Assembly (NCBI RefSeq): GCF_009769755.1
Contig: NZ_SDWJ01000002.1
Location: forward strand, 248,001-312,000
DNA: 64,000 bases
Direction: 5' to 3'
From: Sphingorhabdus profundilacus
Lineage (GTDB): Bacteria; Pseudomonadota; Alphaproteobacteria; Sphingomonadales; Sphingomonadaceae
The notes beneath the pieces were generated by a model. That model was not told where the DNA came from. It saw nothing but the letters and a program-made list of their open reading frames with translations, and did no database searches. Below are positions 9,607 through 18,594 of this stretch, in pieces; position 1 is the first letter of the stretch; each line of letters starts with the position of its first letter. A program made the translations under genes and the position numbers.

Positions 9607-10313
9607 CGGCGGCTCGCGCGCGAGAGCAGCTCTGCCTTGCGAATAATCTCCGCCTTGACGGCTTCGACATCGACCGGCGGGCGTTTCCTGTCATAGCGCC
9701 GCAAATCGCCGTTTTTCCGGCGCCGGGCTTCGTAAAGCTGGGCCACGCGGATTGCATTTTCGACCGACATGCCCTCCAGATCAGGCACGGGAAGATCGGG
9801 TGGTTCAAGCAGATTGCTGGCCGACATGAGCAATTGGACCGCCAGTCTTTCGGTCGCCAATGATATCACCTCATCCCAGCGCGCGTCGAATGCAGGCCAG
9901 ATTTTGCGGCGGTTATACAAGGTGCTGGCCGACATATCGATCTGTCGTGCCGCCTCTTTGACATTTCCGGTGGCCGCCAGAACGGTAAAGAATTTTTCCT
10001 CCACCTCTTCGCTCCATCGCCCCTTGCCGACTGCTATCACACGGGTCTTTCCATCTTTCGATGACCGGATGACGCGCGGGCGGGCGTCGGCAAAGGCCAG
10101 TTCTTCGGGTACCTGGCCTTGGACCATCGCCTGCCGCGCCGTACCCAACGCATCGTTCCACAATTTGGCAAAATGGGGATTATCGCGGCGATATCGATAG
10201 GCCGTCGAATGATGAATATCAGCGGCAAGGGCGGCCGCGCGGACATTGGCACCCTGGCCAAGCACACGCAAAAACACCCGCCGCCACGCATGTGGCACGG
10301 TTTTAGATGACAT
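9603..10313 (-). CDS. Terminase small subunit-like DNA-binding protein
   Basis: A 236-residue protein with two helix-turn-helix-like segments. One is around residues 20-45 (GANVRAAALAADIHHSTAYR) and one is around residues 125-150 (GNVKEAARQIDMSASTLYN). Repeated 'vraAA...vshsTvYr' helices are typical of small terminase subunits that recognise packaging sites. The overlap with the large terminase gene supports that role; the family assignment is otherwise inference. An AAGGA sits about nine bases before the ATG at 10313. No regulator or lysis gene lies upstream. Confidence 0.65.
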   Translation of the reverse strand: MSSKTVPHAWRRVFLRVLGQGANVRAAALAADIHHSTAYRYRRDNPHFAKLWNDALGTARQAMVQGQVPEELAFADARPRVIRSSKDGKTRVIAVGKGRWSEEVEEKFFTVLAATGNVKEAARQIDMSASTLYNRRKIWPAFDARWDEVISLATERLAVQLLMSASNLLEPPDLPVPDLEGMSVENAIRVAQLYEARRRKNGDLRRYDRKRPPVDVEAVKAEIIRKAELLSRASRR

Positions 10314-10568
10314 GATTATATCCTTTATGAAGGGGAATTGATGCCGGTTATGATATTTCCAGCCTACCCATATTTACCACAACAGCGTTACGATGTCAAT
10401 AAATATAACCTATTTGGTTTTCTTCTCGAACTGCCGGTTTGACACTATTTTGCACCGCAACACCGCATAATTGCACCCGAGAATGCACATGTCTCTTCCC
10501 CGATGCGCCAAAATAAGTTGCGAAATGCGGGGGGCATTGTATTGCTATCTATCATTCAATGCAGAGTT

Positions 10569-11183
10569 ATGGAGCGAAAGCCGGTGCAGCAATCTGGAGT
10601 GGATAATCATCACTGGCGGCCCTTTGGATCGGTTATTTTGTCCGTAATGCTGGCTTGGGCTGGCTTTACAGCGCCCGCCACTGCACAAGATCAACAACAA
10701 TTGCCGCAATCTGTTGCACCGCAAAACACCCTTTCACCCGCACCCATCCCAGGGGAGCTGGAGCTTGCCAAGCTGATTTGGGGGACGATGGCGGCGGTGG
10801 ATAATGCCAACCAGTCCGGAAATTATTCGGTATTGCGCGATTTGTCGGCGACCGGGTTTCAAATCAACAATAATGCTGCGCGCCTATCCGAGATTTTTGC
10901 TGGTTTACGAAGCAGCAAAATCGACTTGTCCAATGCGTTGCTGGTGGCCCCTTCCTACACAGCGCCGCCGCAAATGGTGCAACCCGATGTGCTCTATCTG
11001 CGCGGCTATTTTGGCATCCGGCCTACCTCGGTCGAGTTTGAACTTTATTATCAGTGGATGGCGGGCAAATGGCGTCTGTACGGCGTTTCCATTGTCCCGT
11101 TGCAAGTGGCAGGCGTGTCCCAAAACCAAAATCGCCCCACGCCTGCGCCCACCCCTGCGCCTGAAAAGAAACGAGATCGCTGA
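10569..11183 (+). CDS. Exported protein of unknown function
   Basis: About 204 residues from ATG at 10569; an ATG at 10503 would add 22 residues that do not look like a signal peptide start. A hydrophobic stretch (GSVILSVMLAWAGF) ends in APATAQ-DQ, a good signal peptidase I site, so the mature protein is probably periplasmic. The mature part has a Gln/Pro-rich linker, a folded alpha/beta segment around SATGFQINNNAARLSEIF and LYYQWMAGKWRLYGVSIVPL, and a Pro/Ala-rich basic tail ending KKRDR. The YQW...W.LYGVS ending resembles the NTF2-like fold of small secreted proteins, which is inference. No operon partner is evident. Confidence 0.7.
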   Translation: MERKPVQQSGVDNHHWRPFGSVILSVMLAWAGFTAPATAQDQQQLPQSVAPQNTLSPAPIPGELELAKLIWGTMAAVDNANQSGNYSVLRDLSATGFQINNNAARLSEIFAGLRSSKIDLSNALLVAPSYTAPPQMVQPDVLYLRGYFGIRPTSVEFELYYQWMAGKWRLYGVSIVPLQVAGVSQNQNRPTPAPTPAPEKKRDR

Positions 11184-11198
11184 ACCTGGCGCCGCAAA

Positions 11199-12662
11199 CT
11201 ACCCCGGTGAGCGTAACCGTTTGACGCGGGAAAACAGACCGGGGCTCGAAAAAGGTTCGAACATCTGGTCGGCACTTTCGGGGTCTAGCGCCGCATTCTC
11301 TGCAATCGCCTTTTCCGCATCCGTAAGTTCCGGAATATCCAGCCGCACCAGACGGCGGCCATTGCCTTTGACCGTGTCGATGATGTGCCGCATGGTTTTT
11401 CCCTGTTCGAGAAGCTCGAGCACCTTTTCTTCGGACAGTCCGCAATGTTCGGCCAAAAGCGAAGCGCGCATCGACCGGATCGTCGGGCTGGCACTTTCAT
11501 TGCCGGGGCGGGTCGTATCGATGAAAATGTCGCATTCGCTGTCCAATCCCAGCGAACGGTTGTTCATATTGGCGGAACCGATACGCAATATTTCGTCATC
11601 CACAATCATCAGCTTGGCATGGACATAGATCGGCTCACCCTGCTTGGTGTGCGGAACATAGATGCAGAAACGGTCCTTGGGGTCGTGCTTCCCTATGGCG
11701 CGCAGCAGCTGCGCGCGGGCACCATCCATGGCCTTTTGCTCCAGCCATCCGTCCGCGGCCTCGGGGTTGACGACGATAATTTCGGGCGGGTCGGGTTCCG
11801 CCATACGCTTGGCGATGGCATCGGCGATTTTGGGCGAGGCAAAATACTGGTTTTCTGCGTAAATGAACTTCTTGGCGCGGGCGATCTGTTCCAGAAATAA
11901 GTGCTGGATTTCGCGGATTTCGGTGGCATCCTTATATTCCGCGCGGGTGCGCGCGATCCCCATTTCGACAAATTGATATTCGGCCTCCAGAAATTCGGGC
12001 CAGGGCGAAGCAGCATCTGTTGGACAGGGGTCCATGGGGTCGCCACCGGCCAATTCCCAACGCGCCCGGCTAAGGACGGCGAGTGCACCGGCGGCGTCGC
12101 CTTCGACCAGCATGGTCGTGTCATGCCAAGGGCCATACAGCTTCCCGTTCGGGCGCTTGCGCCGTAGGTCGCCGTCGACATGTTCGGGGGTGTCCCAGCG
12201 GTCTGCCGTCATGTCGATCCCACCGCATGCGGCCATCTTGTCGTCAATGACGACGATTTTCTGGTGGTGGCTGCATCCAGCAGGATGGGCACTGTCGAGC
12301 TTGAACTGGATCTGTTTGTGCATCGCCCATTTGGCGACATCCACCATGGCCGATCCGCGCGTGACCAGCTTAAGCGCACCGAAATTCCATTTGAGCAGCT
12401 TGATTTCCAGCCCCGGCGTCCGGTCGGCCAGCCACAATATGAAATCACCGAGCCGCTTGGGCGGGTCACCTTTTTTCCGGCGGCTCCGGCTTAAATCAAT
12501 GCGTGTGTCGAAATCCCAGCCGATCAGCATGATGCGGTGCTTGGCATTCATCATGGCGGCCTGGATGATTTCATAATAGGGCGCCGCGTCGACGACAGCA
12601 TGCGCTCGCGTCGCTTTCGCATGGCACCAGATGCCCGGGCTTTCCGAAATGTCGGGGTTCAT
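11199..12662 (-). CDS. Phospholipase D family protein
   Basis: A 487-residue phospholipase D superfamily protein with two HKD motifs: HHQKIVVIDDKMAACGGIDM near residue 165 and HAKLMIVDDEILRIGSANMN near residue 365. The layout, with VLIGWDFDTRI-like and ENQYF segments, matches bacterial PLDs related to eukaryotic PLD1. ATG at 12662 is preferred over longer in-frame starts because AGGAG lies eight bases before it. The enzyme would hydrolyse or transphosphatidylate phospholipids; no secretion signal is seen. It is divergent from the imuA operon, so the LexA box between them could also affect it, but that is not shown. Confidence 0.88.
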   Translation of the reverse strand: MNPDISESPGIWCHAKATRAHAVVDAAPYYEIIQAAMMNAKHRIMLIGWDFDTRIDLSRSRRKKGDPPKRLGDFILWLADRTPGLEIKLLKWNFGALKLVTRGSAMVDVAKWAMHKQIQFKLDSAHPAGCSHHQKIVVIDDKMAACGGIDMTADRWDTPEHVDGDLRRKRPNGKLYGPWHDTTMLVEGDAAGALAVLSRARWELAGGDPMDPCPTDAASPWPEFLEAEYQFVEMGIARTRAEYKDATEIREIQHLFLEQIARAKKFIYAENQYFASPKIADAIAKRMAEPDPPEIIVVNPEAADGWLEQKAMDGARAQLLRAIGKHDPKDRFCIYVPHTKQGEPIYVHAKLMIVDDEILRIGSANMNNRSLGLDSECDIFIDTTRPGNESASPTIRSMRASLLAEHCGLSEEKVLELLEQGKTMRHIIDTVKGNGRRLVRLDIPELTDAEKAIAENAALDPESADQMFEPFSSPGLFSRVKRLRSPG

Positions 12663-12759
12663 TTGGTCTCCTGCATCTTTCTTTATAACAGCATCTAACA
12701 GGTCCTGCCGCAATTTAACGAGAAAAAGCTGACTCCACATTCTGGAAAAAGAAGGTATA

Positions 12760-12774
12760 GAACAAATCATGAAC
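12760..12774 (+). promoter_or_regulatory. LexA (SOS) box of the imuA operon
   Basis: GAAC (12760-12763), seven bases, then GAAC (12771-12774) is a perfect match to the alphaproteobacterial LexA direct repeat GAAC-N7-GAAC (the complement of GTTC-N7-GTTC). It lies at the head of imuA-imuB-dnaE2, the operon known to be LexA-controlled in this class. The second GAAC overlaps the ATG at 12769. Confidence 0.85.
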
Positions 12775-13548
12775 ATAAAGGCGATTCTATCTGCACCCCC
12801 ATCCAACAGGATGTGGCAGCAATATCAGTCGGAGAAGCCGCAAAGGCTTCTGCCGGTCGGCGCGCCTTTGGTGGACCAGCGGCTGCATGGGGGAATCGCG
12901 CAGGACGGTTTGCATGAATTTTTCGGGGCGGACCATAGCGATGGAACTGCGGCGGGCGCCTTTGCCATGCTTATGGCACTGCGCTTGCCTGACGCAGAGA
13001 CGCATATTTTGTGGGTTTCGGGGGACAAGGAACGGCAGGTCTCGGGCCGGCTCCATGCGGCGGGCCTTGCACAAATGGGGGCAGATCCTGCCCGCCTGGT
13101 GCTGGTTCAGGCGGCGGATATGCGCGATGCCTTGCGCGCCGCAGCCGATGGAATCCGTTCAAAAGCCGCAGGTGCCGTCATCTTGGAGGTACAGGGCCAT
13201 GCCCGGTTGATCGACCTCACATCGACACGGCGGCTGGTGCTGGCCGCGCGCGAAGCCGGGGTTCTGGCACTGCTGGTGCGGGGTGATGCGGCCCCGATGC
13301 CCAGCGCGGCCACCACCCGCTGGCAGGTCCGGTCCGCGCCATCGCTGCCTCTACCAGGCAACGTGCCGGGATTTGCAACATTCGACATCAATTTGCTGCG
13401 CCACCGCGCCGGCATTGCGCCTTTTGCGGCGAGAGTGACCTGGGATCATGGAGACAGAATTTTTCACGACGCGCCGTTATCTGGCGGTCTTTCTGCCGGT
13501 TCTGCCGGCGGAAAGACTGATCCGGAGTTGCGGAGACAGAGCGCCTGA
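12769..13548 (+). CDS. imuA: ImuA, SOS mutasome accessory protein
   Basis: A RecA/SulA-like protein of up to 259 residues, with GGIAQDGLHEFFG, HILWVSGDKERQVSGRLHAAGL and FDINLLRHRAG segments typical of alphaproteobacterial ImuA. It recruits the ImuB and DnaE2 polymerases during translesion synthesis after DNA damage. The ATG at 12769 overlaps the LexA box, so translation may really begin at the next ATG (12811, residue 15), where an AGGATG context is seen. The 3' end overlaps imuB by 101 bases in another frame. Confidence 0.88.
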   Translation: MNIKAILSAPPSNRMWQQYQSEKPQRLLPVGAPLVDQRLHGGIAQDGLHEFFGADHSDGTAAGAFAMLMALRLPDAETHILWVSGDKERQVSGRLHAAGLAQMGADPARLVLVQAADMRDALRAAADGIRSKAAGAVILEVQGHARLIDLTSTRRLVLAAREAGVLALLVRGDAAPMPSAATTRWQVRSAPSLPLPGNVPGFATFDINLLRHRAGIAPFAARVTWDHGDRIFHDAPLSGGLSAGSAGGKTDPELRRQSA

Positions 13549-14986
13549 CGTTCCTTTTGCGCTGATTGAAAAGCAGCGCGGGGCCATGCGGCTTGTCGCC
13601 TGCGATATGGCTGCGCTTGGGCTGGGCATGACGCCCGGCATGGCGCTTGCCGATGCGCGGGCGCGCGTCCCTGATCTGGCGGTATTTGACCATGATCCGC
13701 AGGCGGACAGGCAATTGCTCGAATGGATTGCCGACGGATGCGAACGCTATACCCCCAGTTGTGCTTTGGATCCGCCGCAGGGTCTGATTCTGGATATTAG
13801 CGGCTGCGCGCATATATTTGGCGGCACCGAAGCGGCCCTTGCCCGGGATTTGAAAATGTGGCTGCGGCGTCATGGCCTGACCGCGCGTATCGCCTTGGGT
13901 GCGACACCGGACAGCGCGCGGGCCAAGGCCAGATTTGGTGTGCGGGTGATAAACGCATTGCCGGTGCACGCGCTGGATTGCGACGCAAAGGTGCATGCCG
14001 CGTTGCAGCGGGCCGGTTTGAAAACTGTCGGCGACCTTGCCGCGCGTCCACGTGCCGCCTTTGCCGCGCGCTTCGGTAAGGATTATGGCCGCACACTTGC
14101 GCGTCTGTTGGAGGAAGAAGATCCCCGCATTACGCCGCGCCGGGCCGCCCCGGTTATCCAGGTGGCGCTCAATTTTGCAGAGCCGGTGGCGCGCACGCAG
14201 GATGTTATGGCGGCGATTACCCATCTGGCACAGCAAAGCGCCATTCTGTTGCAGGAACGTGGCGAAGGTGGCCGGCGGTTCGAAATATCCCTGTTCCGCA
14301 GTGACGGTCATGTCGCGCGGCTTGCCGTGGATACCGGCACCCCGACGCGTGATGCCGCGTTGCTCGACCGGTTGTTCGGGGAGCGGATTGATACATTGTC
14401 CGATCCGCTCGACCCGGGATTTGGCTATGACATGATCCATATGGCTGTTCCGTGCAGCGAACATTTGGCCCTTGTGCAGGCAGGTCTTGAATCCAAGGTC
14501 AATGTAAAGGCGGAAAAGGCGGCGCTGATCGACCGGTTGAGCGTGCGCCTGGGGCCGGAGCGTGTCCGTCATTTTCACATGGGCAACAGCCATATTCCCG
14601 AACGTGCAACCTTTGAACGTCCCGCGCAGGCTGGACCGCCATCGGCTTTCCGGATCACACCCCAGATGCAGGAACCGCAAATGCGGCCTTTCCGTCTGTT
14701 CGACCCGCCGCAGCCTGTGGAGGTGACGGCGCTGCTGCCCGATGGACCGCCACGCCAGTTCCGGTGGCGGCGTCATGTCCATCTGGTCCACTTTGTGGAG
14801 GGGCCCGAACGGATCGCCGCCGAATGGTGGCGGCGTCCGGCGGGGCATGAACCGGGAAAGGGCGGACCGACCCGCGACTATTACCGTGTGGAGGACAGTG
14901 AAGGCCGGCGTTTCTGGCTGTTCCGGCATGGGCTATATGCGGAAGGGGGTGACCCGCGCTGGTATCTGCACGGGCTGTTCGCATGA
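13448..14986 (+). CDS. imuB: ImuB, inactive Y-family polymerase-like mutasome protein
   Basis: A 512-residue Y-family polymerase homologue. It has RRYLAVFLPVLPAERL at the N-terminus, the VACDMAALGLGMTPGMALADARARVP segment and a C-terminal region rich in WRR motifs. ImuB lacks the catalytic acidic residues of true Y-family polymerases: the first strand here has PVLPAERL, without the usual DxD. It acts as the bridge that binds the beta clamp, ImuA and DnaE2. It starts inside imuA and shares four bases with dnaE2 (ATGA), which implies coupled translation of the three proteins. Confidence 0.93.
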   Translation: METEFFTTRRYLAVFLPVLPAERLIRSCGDRAPDVPFALIEKQRGAMRLVACDMAALGLGMTPGMALADARARVPDLAVFDHDPQADRQLLEWIADGCERYTPSCALDPPQGLILDISGCAHIFGGTEAALARDLKMWLRRHGLTARIALGATPDSARAKARFGVRVINALPVHALDCDAKVHAALQRAGLKTVGDLAARPRAAFAARFGKDYGRTLARLLEEEDPRITPRRAAPVIQVALNFAEPVARTQDVMAAITHLAQQSAILLQERGEGGRRFEISLFRSDGHVARLAVDTGTPTRDAALLDRLFGERIDTLSDPLDPGFGYDMIHMAVPCSEHLALVQAGLESKVNVKAEKAALIDRLSVRLGPERVRHFHMGNSHIPERATFERPAQAGPPSAFRITPQMQEPQMRPFRLFDPPQPVEVTALLPDGPPRQFRWRRHVHLVHFVEGPERIAAEWWRRPAGHEPGKGGPTRDYYRVEDSEGRRFWLFRHGLYAEGGDPRWYLHGLFA

Positions 14987-17900
14987 TTGCCTATGCTGAA
15001 CTGGTCGCTGCGACCTATTATTCCTTTTTGCGCGGCGCATCCTCTCCGGCGGAAATGGTGATGCAGGCGGCCACACTTGGTATGAACGCGCTTGGCATAG
15101 CCGACCGCAACAGTGTGGCAGGTGTCGTGCGGGCATGGAGTGCAGTCAAGGCCGCCCGCGCCCAATCCCTATTGCCCCAAGGTTTCCGGCTTGTCACCGG
15201 CGCGCGGCTGGTCTTTGCCGACGGGACGCCGGATATTGTCGCCTATCCCCGCACCCGTCTGGGGTGGGGACGGCTGACCCGGCTTTTGACAACCGGGAAT
15301 ATGCGGTCGAAAAAGGGGGGCTGCATCCTTTATTTCGACGATCTGGCGGCGCACGCGCAGGATATACTCTTCATCCTTTTGCCTGTGTCCACGGCGCAGG
15401 AAAATACGCCGCAGGGCAAGCCTGTCCCCTATGACCATCATGACGGCAGCGAGGGGTTGCGCCTGGTGGAGCCAACGCCGCAGGGGATCGAGAATATCTT
15501 GCTGCGCCTGAAAAAATGCGCGCCCGACCGCGTCTGGCTGGGGGTGTCCATGCATCTTCAGGGCAGCGACAGGCGCCAGTTTGAACAATCCCGCCTTTTG
15601 GCCCAGCATCTGGATGTTCCCCTGCTTGCCACGAACGACGCCCTTTATGCAGAGTGCCGGAACCGGCCCTTGCACGATGTCCTGACGGCAATATCCCTCG
15701 GCGTCCCTGTGGCACAGGCTGGTGCCCGACTGGACAGCAATGCGGAGCGGTATCTCAAATCACCCGGCCAGATGGCCGATCTTTTCGCACATTGTCCCGA
15801 CGCCATTGCCGAAACGTCCCGCCTGTTGCGGCAGATCACTTTTGATCTGGCGGACCTGGGTTACGAATATCCGCATGAGCCCGTGCCGGAAGGCTGGGAT
15901 GCACAAGGCTGGCTGGAACATTTGGTCATGACCGAGGCGCAGCGTCGCCATCCCGATGGGTTGCCGCCCAAATTGGTGAAGATACTGAAGGAGGAATTCC
16001 AGCTTGTCCGGCTGAAAAATTATGCACCTTATTTCCTGACCGTGCACGACATCGTCCAATTTGCCCGCACGCAAGAACCGCCCATCTTGTGTCAGGGAAG
16101 AGGCTCTGCCGCCAATTCGGTGATCTGCTATCTGTTGGGGATTACCTCGGTCGATCCTGTTGCCAACAATCTGCTCTTCTCGCGCTTTTTGTCGAAAGAG
16201 CGGGACGAGCCGCCCGACATCGATGTGGATTTCGAGCATGAGCGCCGCGAGGAGGTCATGCAATATATCTACCAGCGGTACAAACGCCACCGTGCCGCCA
16301 TCGCCGCCACCGTGATCCATTACCGTCCGCGCAGCGCGGTGCGCGAGGTTGGCAAGGCGCTGGGGCTGACCGAGGATGTGACGGCGCGGCTGGCGGGAAC
16401 GATCTGGGGCAGTTTCGGGCGGGAGTTGCCCGAAGAGCGGCTGGTGGAGGCAGGCTTTGATCCGGCCAATCCGCAGATTGCCCAACTGCATGCGCTGGTC
16501 GGCCAGTTGCTCGATTTCCCGCGCCATCTGTCGCAACATGTCGGCGGTTTTGTGCTCACCGAAAACCGTCTGGATGAAACCGTGCCCATCCATAATGGCG
16601 CCATGGAAGATCGCACTTTCATCGAATGGGACAAGGACGATATCGCCGCGCTCAACCTGTTAAAGGTCGATATATTGGCGCTGGGGATGCTGACCTGCAT
16701 CCGCAAAAGCCTCGACCTCATCCGGGAAAACGGATTGGGTGACTATCGCCTGGACAGCATACCGGCAGAGGATCCGGCGGTGTACCAGATGCTGCAAAAA
16801 GGCGACAGCATCGGCACCTTCCAGGTGGAAAGCCGCGCGCAGATCAACATGCTCCCCCGCCTGAAGCCCAAGGAGTTTTACGATCTGGTCATCCAGGTCG
16901 CGATTGTCCGCCCCGGGCCTATCGAGGGGGATATGGTCCACCCCTATCTGCGTCGCCGCAACAAGGAAGAGCCCGTCGATTTCCCCGCGCCCGCCCCGCC
17001 GCATGACCCGCGGGAACTGTACGACATTCTTCACCGCACCTTTGGCGTGCCGCTGTTTCAGGAACAGGCCATGAAGCTTGCCATGGTTGCGGCGGCTTTC
17101 ACCTCGGACGAGGCCAATGGATTACGCCGTGCAATGGCCACATTCCGCAATGTGGGGACAATGCCGGATTATCGCGACAAGATGATCGAGGGCATGGTGC
17201 GCCGTGGTTATGAGCGTGATTTTGCCGAGCGATGCTACAAGCAAATCGAAGGCTTTGGCAGCTATGGCTTTCCCGAAAGCCATGCACAGGCCTTTGCCCA
17301 TCTGGTCTATGTGTCGTCCTGGCTCAAATGCCATCACCCCGCCATTTTTACCGCTGCCCTGCTCAATTCCCAGCCCATGGGTTTCTATGCGCCCGCGCAA
17401 TTGGTGCAGGATGCGCGGGCGCATGGGGTCGAGGTCCGGCCGATCGACATTAACTTCAGCCAATGGGACAACAGCATCGAAGCGGGGGCCTTGCGGCTGG
17501 GATTCCGGCAGGTCGATCATTTCCGGCAGGATTGGGCCAGGGCGGTTGTTGCCGCACGGCCCTTTGCCTCCATGGAGGAGCTCGCGCACAAGGCGTCTTT
17601 GCCGTCGCGCGACCTGCATCTTTTGGCCGATGCCGATGCGCTGCGGTCCCTCGGCTTCGACCGCCGCGCCGCCGGATGGGAGGCACGGCGGACGCCGTCG
17701 GACCAGCTTCCGCTTTTTGCCGCAGCGGATGCGCGCGAGCTGGCCGAAGAGCTGGACGCCCGCCTGCCCGCCATGCCGATGTGCGAGCATGTGGCTGCGG
17801 ATTACCAGATGACGCGGCTGTCGCTGAAAGGGCATCCGATGCAGTTCCTGCGTTCGGTATTTGCGCGTGAGGGGATATTGAGCTGTGCCGAGACCGACAA

Positions 17901-18291
17901 GGCGCGGCACGGTTCTCGGGTGAAGACTGCCGGGGTCGTGCTGACACGGCAGCGCCCGGGGAAGGGCAACGCCATTTTCATCACCATCGAGGATGAGACG
18001 GGCATAATCAACGCCCTTTTATGGGCACGCATGTTCGAGCGGCAAAGGCGCGCTGTCATGGGCGCGCGCCTGATGGTGATCGAAGGGGAGGTGCAGCGCA
18101 GCAAGGAAGGCGTTGTGCACCTGATGGCGACGACGATTACGGACCGGACGCATGAGCTGGACCGGCTATCCGAAAGCCATGATCCCAATGTTCCGCTCAG
18201 CCGGTCGGACGAATTTGCACGCCCCGTCGCGCCCCGTCATGGCTACCCGCGCGACGTCCGCATCCTGCCGAGATCGCGCGATTTTCATTAG
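14983..18291 (+). CDS. dnaE2: Error-prone DNA polymerase III alpha subunit DnaE2
   Basis: A 1102-residue C-family polymerase. It begins with a PHP domain (ELVAATYYSFLRGASSPAEM), followed by the palm with PDIDVDFEHERREEV near residue 412, which carries the catalytic aspartates. Next come a finger domain, the helix-hairpin-helix region and an OB domain near residue 985 (FITIEDETGIINALLW). It lacks the longer C-terminus of DnaE1. It extends mismatched or lesion-containing primers under SOS control, together with ImuA and ImuB encoded just upstream. The start overlaps the imuB stop. Palindromic repeats follow its stop. Confidence 0.96.
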   Translation: MIAYAELVAATYYSFLRGASSPAEMVMQAATLGMNALGIADRNSVAGVVRAWSAVKAARAQSLLPQGFRLVTGARLVFADGTPDIVAYPRTRLGWGRLTRLLTTGNMRSKKGGCILYFDDLAAHAQDILFILLPVSTAQENTPQGKPVPYDHHDGSEGLRLVEPTPQGIENILLRLKKCAPDRVWLGVSMHLQGSDRRQFEQSRLLAQHLDVPLLATNDALYAECRNRPLHDVLTAISLGVPVAQAGARLDSNAERYLKSPGQMADLFAHCPDAIAETSRLLRQITFDLADLGYEYPHEPVPEGWDAQGWLEHLVMTEAQRRHPDGLPPKLVKILKEEFQLVRLKNYAPYFLTVHDIVQFARTQEPPILCQGRGSAANSVICYLLGITSVDPVANNLLFSRFLSKERDEPPDIDVDFEHERREEVMQYIYQRYKRHRAAIAATVIHYRPRSAVREVGKALGLTEDVTARLAGTIWGSFGRELPEERLVEAGFDPANPQIAQLHALVGQLLDFPRHLSQHVGGFVLTENRLDETVPIHNGAMEDRTFIEWDKDDIAALNLLKVDILALGMLTCIRKSLDLIRENGLGDYRLDSIPAEDPAVYQMLQKGDSIGTFQVESRAQINMLPRLKPKEFYDLVIQVAIVRPGPIEGDMVHPYLRRRNKEEPVDFPAPAPPHDPRELYDILHRTFGVPLFQEQAMKLAMVAAAFTSDEANGLRRAMATFRNVGTMPDYRDKMIEGMVRRGYERDFAERCYKQIEGFGSYGFPESHAQAFAHLVYVSSWLKCHHPAIFTAALLNSQPMGFYAPAQLVQDARAHGVEVRPIDINFSQWDNSIEAGALRLGFRQVDHFRQDWARAVVAARPFASMEELAHKASLPSRDLHLLADADALRSLGFDRRAAGWEARRTPSDQLPLFAAADARELAEELDARLPAMPMCEHVAADYQMTRLSLKGHPMQFLRSVFAREGILSCAETDKARHGSRVKTAGVVLTRQRPGKGNAIFITIEDETGIINALLWARMFERQRRAVMGARLMVIEGEVQRSKEGVVHLMATTITDRTHELDRLSESHDPNVPLSRSDEFARPVAPRHGYPRDVRILPRSRDFH

Positions 18292-18310
18292 GCCGCGACC
18301 CATCTCTACT

Positions 18311-18417
18311 CCCCTCCCGCTTGCGGGAGGGGCCGGGGGAGGTTGGGTCGGTGAAGGCGCAAGGCGGACCTGCGGTCCGCCCCCTCCCCTAACCCCTCCT
18401 GCAAGCGGGAGGGGGAT
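18311..18417. repeat. Palindromic intergenic repeat element (CCCCTCCCGC type)
   Basis: An imperfect inverted repeat of about 107 bases. The left end is CCCCTCCCGCTTGCGGGAGG and the right end is its near complement (CCTCCTGCAAGCGGGAGGGG). The centre holds a perfect small hairpin GGCGGACC-TGC-GGTCCGCC at 18363-18381. It lies directly after dnaE2 and could also act as a transcription terminator or mRNA stabiliser. Such GC-rich palindromes are dispersed in many sphingomonad genomes. Confidence 0.75.
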
Positions 18418-18444
18418 TGGTGCCTTCATTGACTGGCCCAATTC

Positions 18445-18535
18445 CTACCTCCGCGTACTCTGCGGTCTCCGCGTGAACCCATTAGCGCCGTGTTTCTGGT
18501 TCACGCAGAGTTCGCGGAGTGCGCGGAGTAGGTAG
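18445..18535. repeat. Long inverted repeat (CTACCTCCGCG...CGCGGAGTAGGTAG)
   Basis: The two ends of this 91-base element are nearly complementary for about 35 bases. The left arm is 18445-18479 and the right arm is 18498-18535, with GGTTCACGC and its complement next to the loop. Together with the repeat at 18311-18417 it fills the 303-base gap between dnaE2 and gloB. No coding sequence is seen in that gap. Confidence 0.75.
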
Positions 18536-18594
18536 ACTTCATCCTGAAACTTAGTTTCCTTCTTCTTGAATACTACTCCCCGTTGAGTCCCAAC

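Noticed and set aside
10439-10471. TTGACA...CATAAT promoter before the exported protein gene
   Set aside because: The spacer is about 21 bases, too long for a convincing sigma-70 promoter.
13388-14929. 513-codon minus-strand ORF opposite imuB
   Set aside because: imuB sits in the conserved imuA-imuB-dnaE2 order with overlaps, and the antisense frame shows no domain.
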